From NCBI GenBank assembly GCA_937952095.1, contig CALFYG010000054.1:1-14111 (forward strand): a stretch of 14,111 bases of DNA, written 5' to 3'. The notes beneath the pieces were generated by a model, which searched no databases, was not told the DNA's origin, and saw nothing but the letters and a program-made list of their open reading frames with translations. The position numbers and the translations under genes are program-made. Below, one piece after another: positions 1 through 4,914 of this stretch. The stretch's first letter is position 1, and every line of letters starts with the position of its first letter. This DNA comes from an uncultured Micrococcales bacterium (GTDB taxonomy: Bacteria; Actinomycetota; Actinomycetes; S36-B12; UBA10799).

Positions 1-51
1 CTCGACGATGGAGGCCAACGCGGCGTTGCGGAGGATCGTGCGGCGCGACAG
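1..51 (-). CDS. Start of a further minus-strand gene with twin-arginine-like motif (3' partial, uncertain)
   Basis: After the TAG at 58-60 the same frame continues open to the left edge: GPLSRRTILRNAALASIVE. SRRTILR resembles a twin-arginine signal (S-R-R-x-F-L-K), and the following residues are Ala-rich. The only early start candidates are CTG at 51 (AGGGG three bases upstream, tight spacing) or TTG at 18 with no Shine-Dalgarno. A secreted or membrane lysis protein would fit the place, but 17 residues are too few to judge. It could equally be non-coding. Confidence 0.25.
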   Translation of the reverse strand, partial: MSRRTILRNAALASIVE

Positions 52-57
52 CGGCCC

Positions 58-201
58 CTACCGGCTCGCTGGGCGAGCCGGTTCCCTGCGGGACCCGATC
101 GATGCCGCTGGCATCGATGGGTCATCCCACGTCCGCCAGTACATCCTGCCGGGGACGGCTACGGCGATGTACTTGGACGCTGGCTCGGACCATTCCTTCA
201 T
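58..201 (-). CDS. Small ORF overlapping the peptidase gene
   Basis: 47 residues; ATG overlaps the peptidase stop (ATGA), the same junction used in the small-gene run. The first 28 residues look like real protein (KYIAVAVPGRMYWRTWDD), the rest is low-complexity Ser/Pro/Arg and coincides with two perfect inverted repeats. There is no clear Shine-Dalgarno, so translation would depend on coupling. No family recognised. The sequence after its TAG remains open in the same frame to the window edge. It may be a short accessory lysis protein, or only a leader whose end is set by the RNA structure. Confidence 0.45.
   Translation of the reverse strand: MKEWSEPASKYIAVAVPGRMYWRTWDDPSMPAASIGSRREPARPASR
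60..82 (-). terminator. Perfect 10-bp inverted repeat, possible terminator or pause hairpin
   Basis: ACCGGCTCGC (60-69) and GCGAGCCGGT (73-82) pair fully around a three-base loop, at the stop of the 47-codon ORF. No T-run follows on either strand (minus: AGGGGCCGCTG; plus: TCCCTGCGGG), so a standard intrinsic terminator is not shown. In GC-rich phages hairpins without a U-tract can still end or pause transcription; that is an inference. Confidence 0.4.
98..118 (-). repeat. Perfect 9-bp inverted repeat
   Basis: ATCGATGCC (98-106) and GGCATCGAT (110-118) are exact reverse complements around a three-base centre, within the last third of the 47-codon ORF. With the repeat at 60-82 and a weaker one between (TCCC...GGGA, 83-93) it makes a chain of hairpins. 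Confidence 0.7.
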
Positions 202-1103
202 GCCGGGATAGCCAGCACGTCATCCTTGAAGGACTGGCGTGCAGCCTTCCGGACCTCATCGAGGTTCTGACCGGACTCCAGGATCTCGATACGGGACTCG
301 GCGGACTCCAGGTCTGCGGCGAGGGTGGAGATGCGCAGGTTGGCCTGCACCAGTTCCTCCACGGTCTTGGACCGCTCGGACTCCAGCGTGTCGTACTGCC
401 GGCGCAGGGCGGACAGCTTGGTGTTCAGGGCGTTCACCGCCACGATGGCCTTCCGCTGCTCGCGTGCTGCCATCGTCTCGGACCCGATCTCGATGAGCGC
501 ACAGCCGATGGCCGTGGGGTCACCGTAGGCCCGACTGAACTGCTGAAGATCCTCCTTCGGCACCCACTCACCGGTCCACGAGGGACCCTGACGGGTGAGG
601 GAGTCATAGACCCTGGCACGACGGAGCTGACCACGGTAGACCATGATGGCGTGCCCGTAGTCGTCGTTCCCCTGCTTGGTGCGAAGGGGACTGGATGCAT
701 CCTTCACGAGCGACGGATTGCCCAGCAGGATGCCAGCCTCACCGTTGGAGATGCGCGACCAGAACTCCTCGAACGTCACACGGAGCGTGCCGTCGTAGGG
801 CTTCTGCATCGGGTAGTAGGGCAGCTTCGGGAGACGCGGGTCGAAGGACCGGATGAACTTGTCCGCATCCGGGAGGGTCAGGCCACCGGAACGCTTCCCC
901 TCGCCCAGCACCTTGACCCGCTGCTCGCGCATGTCGATGACGGAGCGCCGGGTGCCATCGGGCTTGTACAGGATCTCCCCACCCGTCCAGAGCGCACCGA
1001 GGGAGATGACCGCACCCAGCACGCAGTCATCCAGGTCGCCATCGACCTCCCGGTTGATCTCGCTCACATAGGGCGGGACGTAGGACTGGGGATCAATCGG
1101 CAC
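198..1103 (-). CDS. Papain/C39-like cysteine peptidase with coiled-coil C-terminus, candidate endolysin
   Basis: 301 residues, GTG start with GGGGTG about 6 bases upstream. Residues 20-195 look like a papain-fold peptidase of the C39-like kind: C27 in LDDCVLGAV, H151 in DYGHAIMVYRG and D167 in RVYDSL give the Cys-His-Asp order and spacing, and FEEFWSRISNGEAGILLG fits the segment before the catalytic His. Residues about 220-285 form a long charged coiled coil (LNTKLSALRRQYDTLESE, IEILESGQNLDEVRKAARQ). No cell-wall-binding domain or signal peptide is present. Place after the holin candidate suggests a lysis peptidase cutting peptidoglycan cross-links, as C39-like domains do in some actinophage lysins; a virion or regulatory protease is the alternative. 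The stop overlaps the next ATG as ATGA. Confidence 0.6.
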   Translation of the reverse strand: MPIDPQSYVPPYVSEINREVDGDLDDCVLGAVISLGALWTGGEILYKPDGTRRSVIDMREQRVKVLGEGKRSGGLTLPDADKFIRSFDPRLPKLPYYPMQKPYDGTLRVTFEEFWSRISNGEAGILLGNPSLVKDASSPLRTKQGNDDYGHAIMVYRGQLRRARVYDSLTRQGPSWTGEWVPKEDLQQFSRAYGDPTAIGCALIEIGSETMAAREQRKAIVAVNALNTKLSALRRQYDTLESERSKTVEELVQANLRISTLAADLESAESRIEILESGQNLDEVRKAARQSFKDDVLAIPA

Positions 1104-1284
1104 TCTTCACCCCTCGTGCCGACAGGGCCGCAGGGGACAGGGCGGCGAAGGCGACGTTCAGGGCACCGAGGACCAGCTTGACCACGGGATCGAGCGGTAC
1201 GTCGGTCTGGACCAGCAGGAAGTTCACGACCACGGCAGCCACCACGAGGATGGTCTGCCACTGGCCGGTGGTGAGGCTAGGCAT
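1093..1284 (-). CDS. Putative holin (two membrane helices)
   Basis: 63 residues, ATG start with AAGGTGA about 7 bases upstream. Hydrophobic segments at about 10-26 (QTILVVAAVVVNFLLVQ) and 34-54 (VVKLVLGALNVAFAALSPAAL) are joined by a short acidic turn (TDVPLDP); a short charged C-terminus (SARGVKSAD) follows. Size, two-helix layout and place directly before a peptidase gene match small phage holins, which open the cell membrane at the end of infection. The gene overlaps its upstream neighbour by 8 and the downstream peptidase gene by 11 bases, so the lysis pair is coupled. There is no dual-start pattern visible. Another membrane protein, such as an anti-defence or superinfection factor, is the alternative. 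Confidence 0.62.
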   Translation of the reverse strand: MPSLTTGQWQTILVVAAVVVNFLLVQTDVPLDPVVKLVLGALNVAFAALSPAALSARGVKSAD

Positions 1285-1483
1285 CGGTGGTCACCTTCAG
1301 AAGGTCCAACTGGAGAGCGGGGACATCGGTGGACCGGGCCACGCCCTCCACGCGACTTGTGAACGGGTCACCACCGTCCTCGTGGTAGATGACCCGGTTG
1401 ACGAACCAGCGGTCACCATCGATGTCGATGATTTCGCCAGCACGCACCTTGTCGTACTCGGGCTTCACGTACCGGTTCGTCAT
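1277..1483 (-). CDS. Small beta-rich protein, unknown function
   Basis: 68 residues from MTNRYVKPEYDKV. The ATG at 1483 is preferred over an in-frame one at 1498 because GGAGAAGG lies right before it and it forms the ATGA overlap seen elsewhere in this run. The sequence suggests a small barrel: KVRAGEIIDIDGDRWFVNRVIYHED, then TSRVEGVAR and LQLDLLKVTTDA. No Cys, membrane segment or catalytic motif is visible and the family is unknown. It lies between the Acb2-like gene and the holin candidate, overlapping the latter by 8 bases. A second anti-defence or regulatory role is only possible by association. Confidence 0.7.
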   Translation of the reverse strand: MTNRYVKPEYDKVRAGEIIDIDGDRWFVNRVIYHEDGGDPFTSRVEGVARSTDVPALQLDLLKVTTDA

Positions 1484-1677
1484 GCCTTCTCCAGCCACAT
1501 GATGGCCTCTTCGACCTTGGTGATGGCAAGCGAGTTCTCGCGGCTACCGGGCAACCGGCGCAGGTCGAAGATGGCCGCTCGGAGGTTATCCAGCACCGTG
1601 TACCTATCAACCAGTGGGTCGGTGAACTGCTCGCGGATGACCTTTGTGGGGCCGTTTCCGTACGTGGGGTTATCCAC
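1480..1677 (-). CDS. Acb2/Tad1-hairpin-like protein, candidate anti-CBASS cyclic-nucleotide sponge
   Basis: 65 residues, ATG start overlapping the previous stop by 8 bases. The C-terminal half carries the signature of the Acb2/Tad1 hairpin family: LPGSRENSLAITKVEEAIMW (42-61), corresponding to the family pattern P-G-S-R-E-x-S-L-A-x-T-K-L-E-E-A-x-M-W. The N-terminal half (TKVIREQFTDPLVDRYTVLDNLRAAIFDL) would form the first helix of the hairpin. Family members known from other phages form oligomers that bind cyclic di- and trinucleotides, starving CBASS effectors (and in some cases Thoeris signals). It acts in the host cytoplasm early in infection. It is shorter than the roughly 90-residue Acb2 proteins first described, ending soon after the second helix. 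The match is by eye, so activity is an inference. Confidence 0.7.
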   Translation of the reverse strand: MDNPTYGNGPTKVIREQFTDPLVDRYTVLDNLRAAIFDLRRLPGSRENSLAITKVEEAIMWLEKA

Positions 1678-1882
1678 GGATGCGGACCTCCATCTGGGTC
1701 AGCAGGCCAGCGACCTCGGCAGCCTTCAGGCGGTACTGCTGCTTGTCAGCCTTGTTCAGCGTGTTGCCGACCATCGTCAGCAGCACGGCCTCATAGAAGG
1801 CGTTCCAGACCGTGAACAGGGTGACGCCCGGAGCGGGCTGCTCCTCGGTGGTCTCCTCGATGATCTGGGTCTCGTCAGTCAC
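1670..1882 (-). CDS. Small helical protein, unknown function
   Basis: 70 residues with GTG start (GTG ACT GAC GAG), chosen because GGAG lies 9 bases upstream and the resulting overlap with the preceding gene (8 bases) matches the next junction. The first 19 residues are acidic and Pro-rich (MTDETQIIEETTEEQPAPG), probably flexible; residues 20-70 form a helical hairpin-like region (TLFTVWNAFYEAVLLTMVG, then KADKQQYRLKAAEVAGLLTQMEVR). The central hydrophobic stretch is short for a membrane span. The gene directly precedes the Acb2-like gene, overlapping it by 8 bases, so the two are made together. No family recognised. Confidence 0.7.
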   Translation of the reverse strand: MTDETQIIEETTEEQPAPGVTLFTVWNAFYEAVLLTMVGNTLNKADKQQYRLKAAEVAGLLTQMEVRIRG

Positions 1883-2144
1883 AGGTGCAGTCTCCTTCGA
1901 TGTAGCCGTCAGCGGCGAGGATGATGTCGGTGGCATCAGCGAGGGCATCGCCCCACTTGTAGCGGAACTCGGGTGTGGAGTTGATACGCTCACCGACCGG
2001 TGCGTTCTCCAGCAGCACCTTGGCAAGCGCCACGACCCGTTCCTCGAAGGATTGGGGCGGTGGCTTCACCACGACCTCCTCGGTACCGAGGTAGGGATTG
2101 ATGAACGTCTTGCAGAACGAACACGTATTCCTGTCGTGGATCAT
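1875..2144 (-). CDS. Small Cys-rich phage protein, unknown function
   Basis: 89 residues starting MIHDRNTCSFCKTF. This ATG at 2144, rather than an upstream in-frame one at 2267, is chosen because a near-perfect GGAGGAGAAGG lies just before it and because the ATG overlaps the previous stop (ATGA). C8 and C11 form a CxxC knuckle, and C86 and C88 close the protein (DCTCD), so the two ends may bind one metal ion. Between them lies an amphipathic helical region (FEERVVALAKVLLENA and WGDALADATDIILAADGYI). I do not recognise a family. The stop overlaps the next gene's GTG by 8 bases. Confidence 0.75.
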   Translation of the reverse strand: MIHDRNTCSFCKTFINPYLGTEEVVVKPPPQSFEERVVALAKVLLENAPVGERINSTPEFRYKWGDALADATDIILAADGYIEGDCTCD

Positions 2145-2299
2145 TCCTTCTCCTCCACCGGTTCCATCTCCACCCATTGCTCCTCGTCCTTGCCGTGGTT
2201 CTTGCATACGGGCGGTGGGTCGCCGGGGAAGCGAAGGAACCCGTTGTAGGACCCTTCCTCCAGGCACCGCGCGCAGCGATAGGGCTCGCTCTTACTCAT
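2141..2299 (-). CDS. Small zinc-ribbon-like protein
   Basis: 52 residues (MSKSEPYRCARCLEEG at the start). ATG overlaps the exonuclease stop as ATGA, and its own stop overlaps the next start in the same way, so it is translationally coupled on both sides. C9 and C12 (CARC) with C32 and H35 (CKNH) make a four-ligand zinc-binding set spaced as in a zinc ribbon. The C-terminal 15 residues are strongly acidic (DEEQWVEMEPVEEKE); those codons also supply the GGAGGAGAAGG Shine-Dalgarno of the downstream gene. No family is recognised. It may be a small nucleic-acid-binding or adaptor protein. Confidence 0.75.
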   Translation of the reverse strand: MSKSEPYRCARCLEEGSYNGFLRFPGDPPPVCKNHGKDEEQWVEMEPVEEKE

Positions 2300-3069
2300 C
2301 GGTGGATCGTTCGCACCAGCGGCTTCAGGTGGTTGAACACGTCGCGCAGCACCAGCACGTCGGCCTCACAGTGCTCCACCACGTAGTCCATCGCCTTCTC
2401 ATCGCCCATGCTGGCGAGGTTCCAGATGTCCCAGTCCACGACCGTCTTGGAGTCCTTGGTCCGGAAGAAGCGGCTCACGTTGTCGAGCTTGCTGCTACCG
2501 ATGCGCGCCCCGTACCGCCCGTAGCGGGCCTTGTACATGGGGTCGATGGACATCCGGTCAGCGACAGGGCGCTTGCCCCAGCGCAGGAGCCGAGCATTCA
2601 GGAAGGACTGGTCGAACTGGAAGTTGTTCCAGCCGATATTGATGTCATGGCGCTCCAGCTCATCACGCACCCACTCGGCAAGGCCGCTGTCGTCCAGCGG
2701 AGAGGACTGCGGGAAGTCGGTGATGCGCCGGGTCGTGACGTTGCCCCACGGGTCGCAGAACGATGCGCAGAGAAGCCGTCCCATGATGGCCCCGAGGTCG
2801 GTGGTCTCCAGGTCATAGAACACCTGACGGAGACCCTTGAACCGATCGGGCGGCTCGTCATCAAGGAAGGTCTCTTCGTTCTCGGGGACAACAGGAACCG
2901 CCTCCTCGATCTCCGCGTTCTCACGGATACGAGCAAGGCGGTTCTTCACCTGGTCACGGGTGACCGGGATATTCGTAGCCTCGGTGAACATCTTGGCGAG
3001 GGCTGGGGTGGTGACTCCTTCAGCGGCGAGCGCGTGGAGCTTGCGGTCGAGTTCGGGCGTCCAGTTCAG
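2296..3069 (-). CDS. Helix-turn-helix plus DEDDy 3'-5' exonuclease, CTG start
   Basis: 257 residues if the start is CTG at 3069; the first ATG is at 2991. The CTG is chosen because AGGAG lies 9 bases upstream, the extra 26 codons read as real protein (NWTPELDRKLHALAAEGVTT), they complete a Myb/GcrA-like helix-turn-helix (about 1-45, ending VTRDQVKNRLARI), and no ATG, GTG or TTG is available before the upstream stop. Residues 80-257 are an RNase H-like exonuclease: D86 and E88 in YDLETTD, D153 in NNFQFD, and Y229 with D237 in YVVEHCEADV complete the DEDDy set. SSKLDNVSRFF and WDIWNLASMGDEKAM match the phage single-strand exonuclease type. It would trim 3' DNA ends in replication, repair or host DNA breakdown. 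The stop overlaps the next start as ATGA. Confidence 0.8.
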   Translation of the reverse strand: MNWTPELDRKLHALAAEGVTTPALAKMFTEATNIPVTRDQVKNRLARIRENAEIEEAVPVVPENEETFLDDEPPDRFKGLRQVFYDLETTDLGAIMGRLLCASFCDPWGNVTTRRITDFPQSSPLDDSGLAEWVRDELERHDINIGWNNFQFDQSFLNARLLRWGKRPVADRMSIDPMYKARYGRYGARIGSSKLDNVSRFFRTKDSKTVVDWDIWNLASMGDEKAMDYVVEHCEADVLVLRDVFNHLKPLVRTIHR

Positions 3070-3136
3070 TGGTCCGTCTCCTGGCGGATTGTTGACACTG
3101 GATGTCCACTATTCCGCTATATCAGATAGTGATGCT
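3070..3136 (-). promoter_or_regulatory. AT-rich intergenic gap, possible promoter region
   Basis: This is the longest non-coding gap in the window and, with its flanks (3088-3135), clearly richer in A and T than the rest. It separates the tail block from the small-gene block, as a new transcription unit would. On the minus strand GATATAGC (3123-3116) could serve as a -10-like element, but I find no convincing -35 at the right distance. On the plus strand an exact TTGACA (3092-3097) occurs with only a poor -10 partner at 20 bases. The gap ends in AGGAGA, the Shine-Dalgarno of the next gene. Confidence 0.3.
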
Positions 3137-3415
3137 CTAGAAGTTGTGCAGGAGGATCGGTGCAAGTTCCTTGCCAGCGAACAGGGCGACCGACACCAGG
3201 GCGGTGATGGCGATACCCACGGCCCACCTGAACCGCTGGGTCGAGCGTGCCGCCAAGGCCTCCCGTGCGGCCAGTTGCGTCTCGATGACCGTCACCCGGT
3301 TGGAGGTCTGCTGCTGGGCCTCGGTCATCCGCTCGAAGCCGTGGTTCATGTCCTCCCGGAGCTGTCCCAGAAGGTCGATGGCGAGGGCGAGGTCGGCTGC
3401 TTCGGTCTTGGTCAT
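3137..3415 (-). CDS. Coiled-coil protein with C-terminal membrane anchor (holin-like, XhlA type layout)
   Basis: 92 residues, ATG start in an ATGA overlap with the tail gene's stop, with GGAG seven bases upstream. Residues 15-52 are a charged heptad-like helix (LLGQLREDMNHGFERM, QQTSNRVTVIETQLAAREAL) and residues about 63-80 form one hydrophobic segment (WAVGIAITALVSVALFAG) followed by a short tail. This coil-then-membrane layout is the one seen in XhlA-type accessory lysis proteins, often coded at the end of the tail block. A second membrane protein with holin features is coded at 1093-1284, so the two may work together, or this one may be a spanin-like or tail-tip anchor. A function cannot be fixed from this sequence alone. 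Confidence 0.55.
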   Translation of the reverse strand: MTKTEAADLALAIDLLGQLREDMNHGFERMTEAQQQTSNRVTVIETQLAAREALAARSTQRFRWAVGIAITALVSVALFAGKELAPILLHNF

Positions 3416-4914
3416 CCGAACGCTCCCGTGCCGAGGACATCACCATTCAGGCGGACCATCGGGATACCGGTGAGCCGCCCCCCGAATGCCGTTCCATCGA
3501 AGGTCCCGTTCGCCGCCAGACCGGTCAGGTCACCGATGGTCGTGGAGGTCGCTGCGGTGTTCGGTGCCCAGTCACCACCACCCAGCACACGGGTGACATG
3601 CGTCCGCGTGGCGTGCTGGTTCTGGACGACGACCCAGTAGACACCCGGCTCGATGATGACGTAGCCCGTGGCACCACCGATGTTCAGGGTCTCGTTCGAC
3701 ACCGCGCCGGCGGTGTAGTTGCCGGTGCCTGCCTGGGAGAGCATCACCATCGTCCCGGCGTTGTAGGCGGACTGACACGCCAGCCCCACGGAGAAGTTCC
3801 GCTGGGTGCCATCAGAGACGCCCTGACGGACCGTGATGGACACGACCCTCATCGCGGAGGGAACCACCACGGGGACGATCATCGCGTCGTACTGGTTGGT
3901 CAGCGTGGTCGAGGAGGTCGAGACGGAGGAGGGACCGAGACCCTGCGGGTAGGCACGGATGGCCCATCCGTGGTTTCCCAGCACGCCATCGATGGTCCGG
4001 TAGTCCGTGATGAGGGCGGGCCGTGGCGGGGAGATGTTGGGCTGCTGGAACGTGATGTACGGATAGGACCCCGCGCTGGCACCGGGGGTCGTGGCCTTCG
4101 TCGGGTCGAAGTTGCTGTGGATGTAGAGCGCACCGTCCCGCTGCGTGATGACCGCGGGCTTGGCGTAGGTCGCTCCGGGGGTCTGGTCCGCGAACACCCC
4201 GAAGGACTGGGCCATGTTCAGCCGACACTCGGTCAGGTCGATGGTGCCGGTGTCCGAGGTCAGGGCGGCATCACGCTTGATGCCGATGCGGAAGCGGATG
4301 TCCTGTGCATCGGAGGGCAGCACACCCGAGGTCTGGGGGATGGTGATCTGCTCATCGGTGTACGTCGCGGAGGACCATGCCGTGGAGAACACGGTGGGCG
4401 TTCCCGTGGCGGTCCCGTCATCCTTCAACGCCTGGGCCTCCCCCCAGATGACGAAGGACTTCGAGGCAGAGCGGTTGCGGAACTTCGCGATGCCCCACAC
4501 GTTCCAGGTCTGGGCACGGGTGGACGGGACGCTGATGACCTGCTCGATGTAGGAGAAGTCACCAGCCGCCCCAGAGGCGACATCGAACCGGAGGATGCCA
4601 CCAGAACCGGACCCGGAGTCAGCCACCCACTTGGCGGTGATGGCGGTCCCACTCGACTGCACGAAGGACCACTCGGGCAGCTTGTTCGTGATGTCCGCGA
4701 TGTTCAGCGACGTGTCGGGAGGGGCGTCACGGAAGTTGTGGTTGCTGACGCCGGTCTGGACACGGGACGCCTGTGCCGGCGTGAAGCCGATGTCCTGCGC
4801 GATGCCCGAGGGTTCGGTGGCGATGGCGCTCCTCGCCGCGAACACGTCATTGAGATCCCCGCCCGTCCACGGTCCCCTCCGGACCCGGTTGCGGAACTCG
4901 GCCATGTCGTCCAT
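3412..4914 (-). CDS. Minor tail protein, likely receptor-binding/tip protein
   Basis: 500 residues, ATG start overlapping the previous stop as TGATG; a second in-frame Met at residue 4 is possible. The content is beta-rich, with Thr, Ser, Gly and Asn abundant. After a short N-terminal helical piece comes a jelly-roll-like section (about 75-240) similar in layout to carbohydrate-binding modules (PEWSFVQSSGTAITAKWV, IEQVISVPSTRAQTWNVWG, FRIGIKRDAALTSDTGTIDL). A link region with PYITFQQPNISPPRPALITD follows, then a C-terminal beta domain (about 340-500) with YVIIEPGVYWVVVQNQHA and IPMVRLNG. This layout and the last place in the tail block suggest a host-surface binding protein. No catalytic motif was seen. 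The name of the host receptor cannot be derived. Confidence 0.6.
   Translation of the reverse strand: MDDMAEFRNRVRRGPWTGGDLNDVFAARSAIATEPSGIAQDIGFTPAQASRVQTGVSNHNFRDAPPDTSLNIADITNKLPEWSFVQSSGTAITAKWVADSGSGSGGILRFDVASGAAGDFSYIEQVISVPSTRAQTWNVWGIAKFRNRSASKSFVIWGEAQALKDDGTATGTPTVFSTAWSSATYTDEQITIPQTSGVLPSDAQDIRFRIGIKRDAALTSDTGTIDLTECRLNMAQSFGVFADQTPGATYAKPAVITQRDGALYIHSNFDPTKATTPGASAGSYPYITFQQPNISPPRPALITDYRTIDGVLGNHGWAIRAYPQGLGPSSVSTSSTTLTNQYDAMIVPVVVPSAMRVVSITVRQGVSDGTQRNFSVGLACQSAYNAGTMVMLSQAGTGNYTAGAVSNETLNIGGATGYVIIEPGVYWVVVQNQHATRTHVTRVLGGGDWAPNTAATSTTIGDLTGLAANGTFDGTAFGGRLTGIPMVRLNGDVLGTGAFG

Noticed and set aside
2145..2267. Longer N-terminus for the 89-residue Cys-rich protein, from an ATG at 2267
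   Set aside because: The extension reads as Arg/Gly/Pro-rich shadow, overlaps the 52-residue zinc-ribbon gene, and the ATG at 2144 has a far better Shine-Dalgarno and the ATGA junction.
3092..3123. Plus-strand promoter with exact TTGACA
   Set aside because: The -10 partner (TATATC) is weak and 20 bases away, and no plus-strand gene follows; most likely chance in an AT-rich gap.
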